From positions 1 through 64,000 of the forward strand of contig CAAEEZ010000007.1 in NCBI GenBank assembly GCA_900755035.1: DNA of 64,000 bases, in the 5' to 3' direction. Shown piece after piece: positions 46,040-55,205 of this stretch. Numbering within the stretch: position 1 is the stretch's first letter; each line of letters starts with the position of its first letter. Source of the stretch: Clostridia bacterium (lineage in GTDB: Bacteria; Bacillota; Clostridia; Christensenellales; CAAEEZ01). Below the pieces are notes generated by a model. The model was not told the origin of the DNA. It did no database searches and was given only the letters and a program-made list of their open reading frames with translations. The position numbers and the translations under genes are program-made.

Positions 46040-48400
46040 TTATTTGCTCTCTACGAAACGTTTGATTTCGCTTGCATTCTCGTACTTAACTACGGTAGTT
46101 CCGTCCGATACGATTAGCGTAGGCGCTTTTTTGATACCAAATTTGCCCGTCAATTCCTTGTTTGACATTGCGTCTACTTGCGTATAAGCAATACCGGCTT
46201 TGTCTAGTATAGATTTTGCCATCTTGCAGTTAGGGCAAGTAGGGCTAGTAAATAGCATAATTCCTGCCTCTGCGCTAGCCTCTTTGGTCTCACATTCGCA
46301 TACTTCAACGGTTTTGTCCTTCATACGAGAGTTTTCAATAACGTACTCTTTTCTCTCCTTGAATTCCTCGGTTTTTCCGTCGTTCCAGTTTTGTACAGGA
46401 CGATAGTAGCCTGTGATACGGCTGTAAACTTCGGTCGTTCTGCCACAATCAGGACATTTGTAAATTTCGCCGTCGATATATCCGTGCTCGCAACAAATAG
46501 AATAGGTTGGGCTTAGAGTAAAGTAAGGCAAACGGTAGTTCTCGGCAATCTTTCTAACAAGGTTTGCAGCCGACTTCCAATCGGACAATTTTTGTCCTAA
46601 GAATGCGTGGAATACCGTACCTGACGTATACAAAGTTTGTAATTCGTCTTGAATATCAAGCGCTTCGAAAATATCTTCGGTGTAGCCAACAGGAAGGTGC
46701 GAACTATTCGTATAGTAAGGCACGTTGTCGTTTTTAGAAGCGGTGATAATATCAGGATATTTTGCCTTGTCGTGTTTTGCAAGTCTATACGAGGTAGACT
46801 CGGCAGGAGTTGCTTCTAGGTTGTACAAGTCGCCGTACTCCTCTTGGTAATCCGACAATTTGTTTCTCATAAAGTTTAGTACGTCTTGCGTAAACTTTTG
46901 TGCCTCTTTATGAGTTAGGTCTACGCCTAGCCATTTAGCGTTTAAGCAAGCCTCGTTCATACCAACTAGACCGATAGTCGAGAAATGGTTGTTGAACGTT
47001 CCTAAATATCTCTTCGTATATGGATACAATCCTTCGTCAAGTAGCTTGGTGATAACGTTTCTCTTTATCTTCAAACTTCTTGCAGCAATATTCATTAGTT
47101 TTTCTAGTCTTTCGTAGAATTCTTTTTCGTCCTTTGACAAATATGCAAGTTTAGGCATATTCAAGGTAACTACGCCGACCGAACCCGTGGACTCGCCACT
47201 ACCGAAGAAACCACCCGACTTCTTACGAAGTTCACGTAGGTCAAGACGAAGACGACAGCACATACTTCTTACGTCGCTTGGCTCCATATCGCTGTTGATA
47301 TAGTTAGAGAAGTAAGGAGTGCCGTATTTTGCAGTCATTTCGAATAGTAGTTTGTTGTTCTCGGTTTCAGACCAATCGAAATCACGAGTGATAGAATAGG
47401 TAGGGATAGGATATTGGAATCCTCTGCCGTTAGCGTCGCCCTCTATCATAATTTCGATAAACGCCTTGTTTACCATAGCCATTTCCTTAGCGCAATCCTT
47501 GTACTTGAAGTCCATTTCCTTTCCGCCGACTATTGCGTTAAGTTCGGCAAGGTCGTTAGGAACTACCCAGTCCAAAGTAATGTTGGTAAACGGAGATTGC
47601 GTACCCCATCTGCTTGGCGTATTTACGCCGTAAATGAACGATTGGATACATTGTTTTACTTCTTTATAGGTAAGGTTATCTGCTTTTACAAACGGCGCTA
47701 GATAGGTATCGAAAGAAGAGAACGCTTGAGCGCCTGCCCATTCGTTTTGCATTATACCTAAGAAGTTTACCATTTGATTACACAAAGTAGATAAGTGAGA
47801 TGCGGGAGCAGAAGTGATTTTACCGGGAATACCACCTAAGCCCTCTACGATAAGTTGTTTTAGCGACCAGCCTGCGCAGTAACCCGTTAGCATAGATAAA
47901 TCGTGAATATGTAGGTCAGCCTCTTTGTGAGCATTGCCTATTTCCTCGTCGTAAATTTCGTTTAGCCAATAATTTGCCGTAATAGCGCCGGAGTTAGACA
48001 AAATCAAACCGCCAACAGAGTAAGTAACGGTAGAATTTTCCTTTACACGCCAATCGTTTACTTTTAAGTAGTCGTTTACGGTCTTTTTGTAGTCAAGCAT
48101 AGCAGAACCCATATCACGAATCTTTTCGTGTTGTTTTCTGTACAAAATATACGCCTTAGATACGTCTACGAAACTTGCTTGGATTAACACTACCTCAACG
48201 GAGTCTTGGATATCCTCCACCGTGATAACGTCGTCCTTTACCTTTTCGTTAAAATTAGATACTACCCTAAGCGCAATCATATCGATTACGTCTTCGGTAT
48301 AAGCACGTTGTACTGCATCAAAAGCCTTTTCAATAGCCACTTTAATTTTAGTAATATCGAAAGGCACGATATTACCGTCTCTCTTCTTTACGTTTAACAT
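46040..48400 (-). CDS. nrdD: Class III anaerobic ribonucleoside-triphosphate reductase with fused thioredoxin-like domain
   Basis: NrdD reduces ribonucleoside triphosphates to deoxyribonucleotides under anoxia. The 786-residue protein has an N-terminal ATP-cone (about 1-95, KRDGNIVPFDITKIKVAIEKAF), the ten-stranded barrel, a C-terminal zinc site (Cys636/637 and Cys649-x2-Cys652), and the glycyl radical Gly664 in RITGYY. After a short linker with two Cys (701, 703), residues 713-786 form a thioredoxin/glutaredoxin-like domain with C722-P-N-C725 and a cis-Pro760. This extension is absent from E. coli NrdD and suggests an internal reductant. Promoter and two NrdR boxes lie upstream; trxB follows. 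Confidence 0.95.
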   Translation of the reverse strand: MLNVKKRDGNIVPFDITKIKVAIEKAFDAVQRAYTEDVIDMIALRVVSNFNEKVKDDVITVEDIQDSVEVVLIQASFVDVSKAYILYRKQHEKIRDMGSAMLDYKKTVNDYLKVNDWRVKENSTVTYSVGGLILSNSGAITANYWLNEIYDEEIGNAHKEADLHIHDLSMLTGYCAGWSLKQLIVEGLGGIPGKITSAPASHLSTLCNQMVNFLGIMQNEWAGAQAFSSFDTYLAPFVKADNLTYKEVKQCIQSFIYGVNTPSRWGTQSPFTNITLDWVVPNDLAELNAIVGGKEMDFKYKDCAKEMAMVNKAFIEIMIEGDANGRGFQYPIPTYSITRDFDWSETENNKLLFEMTAKYGTPYFSNYINSDMEPSDVRSMCCRLRLDLRELRKKSGGFFGSGESTGSVGVVTLNMPKLAYLSKDEKEFYERLEKLMNIAARSLKIKRNVITKLLDEGLYPYTKRYLGTFNNHFSTIGLVGMNEACLNAKWLGVDLTHKEAQKFTQDVLNFMRNKLSDYQEEYGDLYNLEATPAESTSYRLAKHDKAKYPDIITASKNDNVPYYTNSSHLPVGYTEDIFEALDIQDELQTLYTSGTVFHAFLGQKLSDWKSAANLVRKIAENYRLPYFTLSPTYSICCEHGYIDGEIYKCPDCGRTTEVYSRITGYYRPVQNWNDGKTEEFKERKEYVIENSRMKDKTVEVCECETKEASAEAGIMLFTSPTCPNCKMAKSILDKAGIAYTQVDAMSNKELTGKFGIKKAPTLIVSDGTTVVKYENASEIKRFVESK

Positions 48401-48435
48401 CTCTTTACACCTCGTTTTCTTTATTCAGCTTTTCC

Positions 48436-48464
48436 ATTATAGCAAAGGCTTGTGGTTCTGTCAA
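48436..48464 (-). promoter_or_regulatory. Consensus promoter of nrdD-trxB
   Basis: The minus strand has TTGACA, 17 bp, TATAAT with an upstream TGC. Confidence 0.85.
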
Positions 48465-48473
48465 TATCAATTT

Positions 48474-48520
48474 ACACAATATTTAGTGTTATTTTTTAGC
48501 ATTTTTACTATATATTGTGG
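48474..48520 (-). promoter_or_regulatory. Two NrdR boxes upstream of nrdD
   Basis: On the minus strand CCACAATATATAGTAA (48520-48505) and ACACTAAATATTGTGT (48489-48474) match the NrdR operator (ACACWATATWTWGTGT type); the second is almost a perfect palindrome. Their start-to-start distance is 31 bp, three helical turns, which is the arrangement required by NrdR. They lie 10 bp upstream of the -35 box. Confidence 0.85.
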
Positions 48521-48707
48521 TTTTAACTACAAGTTATTATACATTAAGAATAAAAATTATACACGATAATTACATAAAACGCAGTTTAGTAGACTAATTT
48601 TGGCGTATTAAGTTGTTTTCTAAAAAACCCCGTTGCATAATTACAACACAAATTATAAATTTTATTGCGGAAAAAAAATTTTTTAGGAAAATAAAAAAAT
48701 TTTTATT

Positions 48708-48737
48708 AAAAAACCGACGGCTTATACCGTCGGTTTT
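48708..48737 (-). terminator. Rho-independent terminator of the FGGY kinase operon
   Basis: The minus strand reads AAAACCGACGG-TATAAG-CCGTCGGTTTTTT. Confidence 0.9.
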
Positions 48738-48746
48738 AACTGATAC

Positions 48747-50312
48747 TTATTTCGAATATCTTCTTTGAATAGTCCTAATATTTTTGAATATCTTTTTGTT
48801 TGCCTTATAAATTTTATTATACACGTTTTCGTATATTGCATCGTACAATTTATGATTATCAAAATTAGGAATATATTCCTCTTTTACGTGCGACATTGCA
48901 TTTACCGCTTCTTTTAGGTTCTTAAATTCGCCAACGCCCGTAAACGACGCCATCGCTGCGCCAAGAGCCGAAGTTTCGTACGTTTGCACCTTTTGTACCG
49001 ATACGCCAAGTAGGTCAGCCATTATTTGACATACTGCCCTTGACGACGCACCGCCACCCGATATCATTACACGCTTTATCTTGTAGCCTGCACGCTTCTC
49101 CATATTTTTCATACCGTTGTAAAGAGCAAAACCTATGCCCTCTACGATAGCCCTATAAATATGCATTCTCGTGTGGCAGTCGCTAAATCCTATCATACTA
49201 CCCTTTGCATCGGGAACGTGAACGCCCGCCGTCCAATACGGTTGCAATACTAGACCGTCGCAACCAACGGGGATTTCCAGCATTTTTTGGTCAAGTAATT
49301 TTTCAGCAATAGTACCTTGCTTTTCAGCCTCGTCTATTTCTATTTGACCAAATTGGTTCTTGAACCAACTTATCATCCAATATCCTCTAAAAATAAGCAC
49401 TTCGGGAATATATTTTCCGTAGTAAATAGACGGATAAGCAGGAAGATAAGGCATAGGCTCGACGTATTTATCGGTAGTGATTTCAATAGTTGCAGCCGTA
49501 CCAAGACTGATTGCCGCAACGTCGCTACCCTCGCAACCAACTGCCAACGTTTCGCACGCTTTGTCTGCGCCACTAGCAATAATAGGCAATCCTTCTTTTA
49601 AGCCCGTAAGTTTTGCCATTTCGGTATTTATCCTTGCCATAAGTTCGCAAGGCTTAAATAACTTTTGGCACATTCTGTTCTTTTTCGCTTCGAATATACA
49701 CGACGTTATGGTATGATCGCCCTGCCACGTGTTATTCTTGTAGTCAAACGGCACGTGTCCTACTTGCGCTGCCGACGCATCCATTAGTTCGCCCGTCAGT
49801 CTAAAATGCAAATAGGTAGACAGCATAACGAGTTTTTCGGTTTTAGCCCAAATTTCAGGCTCGTATTTTGCCACCCAATTACACTTCGTTGCAGCGTATT
49901 GACTTGCCGCCATATCAAGCATACCAACTAATTGGTACAACTTTCTCATAGAACTTGGCAAGCATTCCTCGGGGTGATTAACAACCCTTTGGTCTAGGTA
50001 TAATATCATAGGTCTAAGCGGTTTGTTGTCCTTGTCTAAAAAGATAATGGAATCCCTAAACGTATCTATGCTCATAGCAACGATATCGTTCCACAAGTCC
50101 CCCGCTTTTTCTTTGCACAGGTTGGAAACCTCTATGAATTTTTCCCAGTAAAACTCGGGATTTTGCTCGGCATATCCGGGCTTATTTGAAAAGTAAGGCT
50201 CTTCAAATTCAAGTTTTACTTTGCATCTGGTTTCTCCCGTTTTGTCGAATAGTATCGCCCTGACGCTTTGCGTACCATAGTCGAAACTAATCGCTAATGG
50301 ACCGTATTTCAT
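48747..50312 (-). CDS. FGGY-family carbohydrate kinase
   Basis: This 521-residue sugar/polyol kinase of the ASKHA fold has the phosphate-1 loop SFDYGTQSVRAILFD (9-23), the substrate Asp region around AMSIDTFRDSIIFLD, adenosine motif MISGGGASSRAVCQIMADLLG, and the following ETSALGAAMA. Relatives phosphorylate xylulose, glycerol, ribulose and similar substrates; the substrate is not deducible here. It lies 33 nt downstream of an AGPS-like flavoprotein, and the two genes share a promoter, so the substrate is likely linked to that oxidation. The last 20 residues are basic (KANKKIFKNIRTIQRRYSK). Confidence 0.88.
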   Translation of the reverse strand: MKYGPLAISFDYGTQSVRAILFDKTGETRCKVKLEFEEPYFSNKPGYAEQNPEFYWEKFIEVSNLCKEKAGDLWNDIVAMSIDTFRDSIIFLDKDNKPLRPMILYLDQRVVNHPEECLPSSMRKLYQLVGMLDMAASQYAATKCNWVAKYEPEIWAKTEKLVMLSTYLHFRLTGELMDASAAQVGHVPFDYKNNTWQGDHTITSCIFEAKKNRMCQKLFKPCELMARINTEMAKLTGLKEGLPIIASGADKACETLAVGCEGSDVAAISLGTAATIEITTDKYVEPMPYLPAYPSIYYGKYIPEVLIFRGYWMISWFKNQFGQIEIDEAEKQGTIAEKLLDQKMLEIPVGCDGLVLQPYWTAGVHVPDAKGSMIGFSDCHTRMHIYRAIVEGIGFALYNGMKNMEKRAGYKIKRVMISGGGASSRAVCQIMADLLGVSVQKVQTYETSALGAAMASFTGVGEFKNLKEAVNAMSHVKEEYIPNFDNHKLYDAIYENVYNKIYKANKKIFKNIRTIQRRYSK

Positions 50313-50345
50313 AATTTTCTCCTAATTCCCCTTTTATCAAATTTA

Positions 50346-52115
50346 TTATTTATCTAGCCACAACGTTCCACCTGGATTTAAGATATCGTTAGGGTCGAAA
50401 TGTTTTTTAAGCGCTCTTAATACGTCCATTTGTACTTCGCCTAGCGTCTCTGCGTTGTATTTTGCAAACAACTTACCTATACCATGATGGTGCGACATTG
50501 ATGCGCCCGACTCTTGAATTGCTTGTAGTACACCGCTATGGAACTCCTTAAAGTCTTCAAGGCTAAGTGCTTTTTGCATCCAAATAAAGTATAAGTTTGC
50601 TCCGTTTTGATAAGGGTGCGAAATATGCGTGGTGCAAACGGTGTTTGGATGAGATTTAACGTATTTTCTTACGTATTGATGTACGTGATGTAGGTTATCC
50701 CAATTTACAGCGCACTCCAAAGTGTCTATTACTACGCCGTAATCTTGGAAGTTATCCCTTAGGTAAGGGTCGCTAAATCTACCAGCCGACCACATATCTA
50801 CTATCATTTTATCCGTTACTTTACGTAATGGCAAGGAAATTCCGCCGTTTTCTTTTGCATATTTTCTAACGGTGGTCATAGCAGACTTTTGATATTGGCT
50901 AGAACCGTCGGTAAAGCCTACCATAAAGCACATTTTACCAAGTTCTAGTCCTTTTGCCTTGATATACGCCTTAAACCAGCCCTTGTTTGCAAGACCGTAC
51001 ATATTCATTCCTAGTTCGGTTTCCTCTGCATCGGATATACGGAAAATAGAAGGTACGCCACCCTCTGCTTGCATAACTTGACGCATGCAGTTTACGCCCT
51101 CTTCCCACGATTTGAAGAAGTAGAAGAACGGAATATGTTTCTCGCTTAGTCTGTGTAGTTTCAACTCGACTTCGGTCAAAATACCATAAGCGCCTTCGTT
51201 ACCCATCATTAGTTGGTTGATATCAGGTCCGGTTGCTTTTCTATACGTTCTCTCGGTAGTAAACGTACCAACGGGAGTAACGTAGGTTTGGCTAAGTACC
51301 AAATCTTCTATCTTGCCGTAGTAAGCAGAGTTTTGTCCTGCTCCCCTAGTAACTACCCAACCGCCTACGGTTGAATATTCGAAAGATTGTGGGAAGTGTC
51401 CAAAAGTATACGCTTCGTGCGTTTCGAAGTTGTCAGGATTGTTTAGGTATCTTTCAAGGTCCGTACCAAACAAGCCCGGTTGAACGGTAAGAGTAAGGTC
51501 TATCGGATTAAACTTCAAAATCTTATTAAATCTTTGACGCATATCCAAGGTAACGTTTCTTTTTACCATAGGCTCTACGCCACGAGTAACCGACGAACCA
51601 CCACTATAAATATAGATAGCAATTTGCTTTTCGTTGCAATATTTTACTATTTTTTCTATTTCTTCTTGACTACCTGGATATAGTACTAAATCGGGTACGT
51701 TTTCCACAATGCCTTCACGTAGCCTAATTAAGTCTACCATAGTTTGACCGTAAGCCACGTCTAGCCTTGCGTACTTGTCGCTAGTACCGTTTCCACCTAC
51801 TATTGCCATTAAGTCCTTAATTTCCTCTTTGGTTAAAGCGCAGGTATCCTCGTAGTCCACCTTAGAATCGCCAAAGTTTTTGTGGTCTTTGCAATATTTC
51901 TCGTCAAAATCCAAAACCTTTGACAAATAATCGTACATACCTTGACTAGGTACTTTGTATTCCTTTTGATTGCCCCATTTGAATATAGCACGGTACGAAC
52001 CTTCTGGAGATTCTTTCATATACCAGTCCAAATTAACGCCGTTGGTGTAAGTTCTAGGATGTCCTGCGATAGGATCGTCCACCGTTCTCCAAGGTCTTTC
52101 CGGATATTTTGCCAT
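50346..52115 (-). CDS. FAD-linked oxidoreductase, alkyl-dihydroxyacetonephosphate synthase (AGPS)-like
   Basis: This 589-residue flavoprotein of the VAO/PCMH fold has the FAD-binding domain near VLYPGSQEEIEKIVKYCNEKQIAIYIYSGGSSVTRGVEP, GGWVVTRGAGQNSAYYGKIEDLV, and the C-terminal substrate cap. The active-site SHHHGIGK (His542-544) is the hallmark of alkylglycerone-phosphate synthases, which exchange an acyl chain for an alkyl in ether lipid synthesis, but bacterial relatives also include 2-hydroxyacid and polyol dehydrogenases. The start is supported by AGGAGG. It is the first gene of a two-gene operon with the FGGY kinase. Confidence 0.8.
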   Translation of the reverse strand: MAKYPERPWRTVDDPIAGHPRTYTNGVNLDWYMKESPEGSYRAIFKWGNQKEYKVPSQGMYDYLSKVLDFDEKYCKDHKNFGDSKVDYEDTCALTKEEIKDLMAIVGGNGTSDKYARLDVAYGQTMVDLIRLREGIVENVPDLVLYPGSQEEIEKIVKYCNEKQIAIYIYSGGSSVTRGVEPMVKRNVTLDMRQRFNKILKFNPIDLTLTVQPGLFGTDLERYLNNPDNFETHEAYTFGHFPQSFEYSTVGGWVVTRGAGQNSAYYGKIEDLVLSQTYVTPVGTFTTERTYRKATGPDINQLMMGNEGAYGILTEVELKLHRLSEKHIPFFYFFKSWEEGVNCMRQVMQAEGGVPSIFRISDAEETELGMNMYGLANKGWFKAYIKAKGLELGKMCFMVGFTDGSSQYQKSAMTTVRKYAKENGGISLPLRKVTDKMIVDMWSAGRFSDPYLRDNFQDYGVVIDTLECAVNWDNLHHVHQYVRKYVKSHPNTVCTTHISHPYQNGANLYFIWMQKALSLEDFKEFHSGVLQAIQESGASMSHHHGIGKLFAKYNAETLGEVQMDVLRALKKHFDPNDILNPGGTLWLDK

Positions 52116-52158
52116 AATATAATCCTCCTAAGAAAAGTATTTCTACCTTAATAATTTA

Positions 52159-52186
52159 ATTTTATCAAAAATTTTTTCAATGTCAA
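52159..52186 (-). promoter_or_regulatory. Promoter of the AGPS-like/FGGY kinase operon
   Basis: The minus strand has TTGACA, a 16-bp spacer and TAAAAT with an upstream TG. Confidence 0.75.
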
Positions 52187-52195
52187 TACCCTGTC

Positions 52196-52207
52196 GGTCA
52201 TTCGACC
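52196..52207. promoter_or_regulatory. Inverted repeat GGTC-ATTC-GACC, possible operator
   Basis: A short palindrome lies 9 bp upstream of the -35 box. TetR-like and GntR-like regulators use such half-sites; no regulator gene is next to it. Confidence 0.35.
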
Positions 52208-52308
52208 AAATAAAAGTGATTTTTTTATAAATTACCAACTTTTACCTTGAAAAATTCAAAAAAATACGTCAAAATTTACTATTTTATTAGCAAACTAAGT
52301 ATTTTTTA

Positions 52309-52331
52309 TAAAAAAACCCGCTTTTGCGGGA
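52309..52331 (-). terminator. Rho-independent terminator of the aro operon
   Basis: CCCGC-AAAA-GCGGG followed by TTTTTTT on the minus strand, about 110 nt after aroQ. Confidence 0.75.
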
Positions 52332-52441
52332 AATTTTTTTACGTTTTATATTTACAAAAAATATTTACTTTTACGTTTGCGTTATATTCAGTTTCTATAA
52401 ATATGATAGATATATCGTATATTTTTATCTAATTTACGTAT

Positions 52442-52864
52442 TTACTCGGCAAAAAAATCCACTGCTTCCAAATAGCCGTCCACGCCTTTGCCTGCTATGG
52501 TTTTTTCGCTAATTATTGATATATAAGATTTCTTTCTAAAATCTTCTCTATTATTTATATCGGTTAGGTGTACTTCCACCGTTTTTATATTTACTGCCTT
52601 TAATGCGTCTAGTATTGCAATAGACGTATGAGTATACGCACCTGCGTTTATTATTATTCCGTCGTACACGCCGTACGCTTGCTGTATTTTCTCAACGATA
52701 GCCCCTTCATAATTAGACTGAAAAAAATCTACGTCAACTTTGCCTTTTGCATACTCGCTTACCGTGTTTTCCAAATCTTTTAGCGTACACTTGCCGTACA
52801 AATTCGGCTCTCTTATACCTAGCATATTCAAATTAACGCCGTTAATTACCAATACTTTTTTCAT
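52442..52864 (-). CDS. aroQ: Type II 3-dehydroquinate dehydratase
   Basis: AroQ dehydrates 3-dehydroquinate to 3-dehydroshikimate. The 140-residue protein has the type-II signature VLVINGVNLNMLGIREPNLYG with catalytic Tyr23, FFQSNYEGAIVEKI, and NAGAYTHTS. Type II enzymes form dodecamers. It is the last gene of the aro operon; its start overlaps the end of aroEK by 23 nt. GAGG-like bases precede the ATG inside the previous gene. Confidence 0.95.
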   Translation of the reverse strand: MKKVLVINGVNLNMLGIREPNLYGKCTLKDLENTVSEYAKGKVDVDFFQSNYEGAIVEKIQQAYGVYDGIIINAGAYTHTSIAILDALKAVNIKTVEVHLTDINNREDFRKKSYISIISEKTIAGKGVDGYLEAVDFFAE

Positions 52865-54065
52865 ACTGATTTAATACCTCCTTTGCCACGTTTTCGGGCA
52901 TATCGTCGTTTTTTACCACAATATCGGCGTACTTTTCATAAAGTGGTTTGCGTTCTAAGTACAATTTTTCAACGCCTTCTTTTTTAGAAAGTGGTCTGCC
53001 GCTTACTTCTAGTTTTTCTAGCGCTCTGTCAAGATATACTATTACTCCGTTGCGCTTCAAGGCGTCCATATTATTCTCTCGCTTAATTACTCCGCCACCC
53101 GTTGCAATTACGAGTCCACCTTCTTTTACGTTTTTAACGACGTTACTTTCTCTATCTCTAAAATACATTTCGCCGTAAGTTTCAATATCGCTTTTTGGCG
53201 TAGTACTATATTGTTTTTCGTACTCTTTATCTAGGTCAATAAATTTTTTACCCGTCAGTTTTGCTATCTCTTTTCCTATTAGGCTTTTCCCAGACGACGG
53301 CATACCTATTAAAACTATATTTGCAAATTCACCCTTTAATTCACCGTATATTTTGTCGATTAACGAATAATCTAGCGGCTTTTCGTAAAATATACTAATC
53401 GCCTTTATTGCCTGAGCAACCAGCATATATAGTCCACCTTCGGTTTTTATGCCTAGTTTTTTTGCCGACGATACTAGCGACGTATTTAACGGATTATACA
53501 CGACGTCTAAAACGCCTTTAACCCCTTTCCACTTTGACAAATCTACGGGGCAATCGTATACGTTTGGGTACGTGCCGACGGGCGTAGTATTTATTACGTA
53601 ATCTACATAGTAGTCGTAGCAATTTTCGTAGTTTATTTCGCCCGATCTACTCACCTTAAATATTTTACCAGCGCCAAGTTTATTTGCCACGTATTTTGCC
53701 GTATTAGACGTACCGCCACTGCCTAGTATCGCAACGGTTTTACCTAACAAATCCACACCTATACGTTTAATTAGTAGTTCCATGCCAAACGCATCGGTAT
53801 TGTAGCCTATTTTTTTGCCGTTTTTGGTGGTTACGGTATTTACAGCGCCTATCTCTTTTGCCGTTTCGTCTAGTACGTCCAAGTACTTCATTACCTCTTG
53901 CTTGTAAGGTATAGTAACGTTGAAGTCGGTAAGCACTTCGCCCTTTATTACCCCTTCGACATCTTCCTTTCGTATCTCGCAAAGTGAGTAATCAAGCCCC
54001 ACCTTTTCGTAGATAACTTTTGATAACGAATGTGGCAATTTTTCCCCAATTAGTCCGTGTCTCAT
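52842..54065 (-). CDS. aroEK: Bifunctional shikimate dehydrogenase - shikimate kinase fusion
   Basis: One 407-residue protein carries two consecutive pathway steps. Residues 1 to about 240 are shikimate dehydrogenase: IGEKLPHSLSK substrate site, Lys55 in NVTIPYK, Asp91 in NTDAFG, and the NADP loop GSGGTS (115-120). From about 248 to 400 it is shikimate kinase: Walker A G254-MPSSGK-S261, IDLDKEYE, the shikimate-binding FRDRES, ATGGGV and the RPL lid. AroE-AroK fusions occur in some Clostridia and Bacteroidetes but are not general. It overlaps pheA by 4 nt and aroQ by 23. Confidence 0.94.
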   Translation of the reverse strand: MRHGLIGEKLPHSLSKVIYEKVGLDYSLCEIRKEDVEGVIKGEVLTDFNVTIPYKQEVMKYLDVLDETAKEIGAVNTVTTKNGKKIGYNTDAFGMELLIKRIGVDLLGKTVAILGSGGTSNTAKYVANKLGAGKIFKVSRSGEINYENCYDYYVDYVINTTPVGTYPNVYDCPVDLSKWKGVKGVLDVVYNPLNTSLVSSAKKLGIKTEGGLYMLVAQAIKAISIFYEKPLDYSLIDKIYGELKGEFANIVLIGMPSSGKSLIGKEIAKLTGKKFIDLDKEYEKQYSTTPKSDIETYGEMYFRDRESNVVKNVKEGGLVIATGGGVIKRENNMDALKRNGVIVYLDRALEKLEVSGRPLSKKEGVEKLYLERKPLYEKYADIVVKNDDMPENVAKEVLNQYEKSIGN

Positions 54066-55201
54066 ATCTCTTTATAACTACCTAAGAAAATAAATTCCTT
54101 ATTGCTACTATCTAATTCGCCAATTAAATTTAGTACTTCTTTTTTCTCTATTTTTGCTTCTACGTCAAAATAGAATGAAAACTCGAACGACGAATTTAGT
54201 ATCGGTCTACTTTCAAGTTTGGTTAGGTTTAGTCCTAGCGACGAAAACTTATTTAGCGTTTTGTTCAAACTGCCTGCTTCGTGTGGCAAGTTGCACATAA
54301 TACTAATTTTGTTGTTATCTTCAAATATTCTTAAATTTTTGCTGATAACGATAAACCTAGTAAAGTTTTGGTCGTTATCTTGTATATTATCACTAAGAAT
54401 ATCAAGGTCGTAGATACCTGCGCACTCCCTACTGCTTATGCAAGCAACGTCCTTTCTACTCGTTTCGCTAAGCATTTTAGCGGCAACTGCCGTGTTCGAG
54501 CATACGGTAAGTTTTACGTCGCCTAAGGTCTTTAAGAATTTTTCACATTGACCTATTGCTTGTTCGTGCGAAAATACTTCCTTTACGTTTTTAATATCCA
54601 CGCCTTTTGGTGCAAGCAAGCAGTGTTTTACGTGTAATTTAACAGCCCTAACGATATAGAATTTATGTTCTCTCATAAGGTCGTACACCTTAGTTACGCT
54701 ACCTACGCTACTATTTTCGATAGGCAAAATTCCAAACTCGCAAAAGCCCTTTTCTACTGCCGAAAATACTGCGTCAAAATCCTTGAAGTACACGGTTTTT
54801 GGTAGTTTGAACAGTTTGTCGCAAGCGATTGACGAATACGCACCTGCAATTCCTTGCACGGCAACCGATGCAGAGGTAGGAAAACTTTTTATACCGTTTA
54901 GAATTTGCTCCTCAACAGCCATACGAACGGGGCTAGTTACACCTATCCTACGCCATTGGTACGCCTTGCTAGTATCCATTAGCGTAGTGTATAACTCTTT
55001 GCCGTAAAGTTTTATATCTTCGGGCATTTTGTCGGTAACCCTTAGTATTATTTCCTTTTCTCTAAGCGTGTTTTCAGCGCCTATATTATGCTCGCTCTTA
55101 TACTTTGCTACTTCGTCTACTATTTCCATTCTTTTGACGAATAACTTAGCAATTTCGTCGTCTATTTCGTCTATTCCTTTTCTTAAATTTTCAATCTCCA
55201 T
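54062..55201 (-). CDS. pheA: Bifunctional chorismate mutase - prephenate dehydratase (P-protein)
   Basis: This 379-residue enzyme converts chorismate via prephenate to phenylpyruvate. Domains: AroQ-class chorismate mutase (about 1-85; LRKGIDEIDDEIAKLFVKRMEI, Arg and Lys of the helix pair), prephenate dehydratase (about 110-285; GIAGAYSSIA, ILPIENSSVGSV, the catalytic TRF in NFTRFIVI) and a C-terminal ACT domain (about 298-375; PHEAGSLNKTLNKFSSLGLNLTKLESRP) for phenylalanine feedback inhibition. ESRP is the Phe-binding motif. Gap to aroC is 4 nt and overlap with aroEK is 4 nt. Confidence 0.94.
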   Translation of the reverse strand: MEIENLRKGIDEIDDEIAKLFVKRMEIVDEVAKYKSEHNIGAENTLREKEIILRVTDKMPEDIKLYGKELYTTLMDTSKAYQWRRIGVTSPVRMAVEEQILNGIKSFPTSASVAVQGIAGAYSSIACDKLFKLPKTVYFKDFDAVFSAVEKGFCEFGILPIENSSVGSVTKVYDLMREHKFYIVRAVKLHVKHCLLAPKGVDIKNVKEVFSHEQAIGQCEKFLKTLGDVKLTVCSNTAVAAKMLSETSRKDVACISSRECAGIYDLDILSDNIQDNDQNFTRFIVISKNLRIFEDNNKISIMCNLPHEAGSLNKTLNKFSSLGLNLTKLESRPILNSSFEFSFYFDVEAKIEKKEVLNLIGELDSSNKEFIFLGSYKEI

Positions 55202-55205
55202 AATA

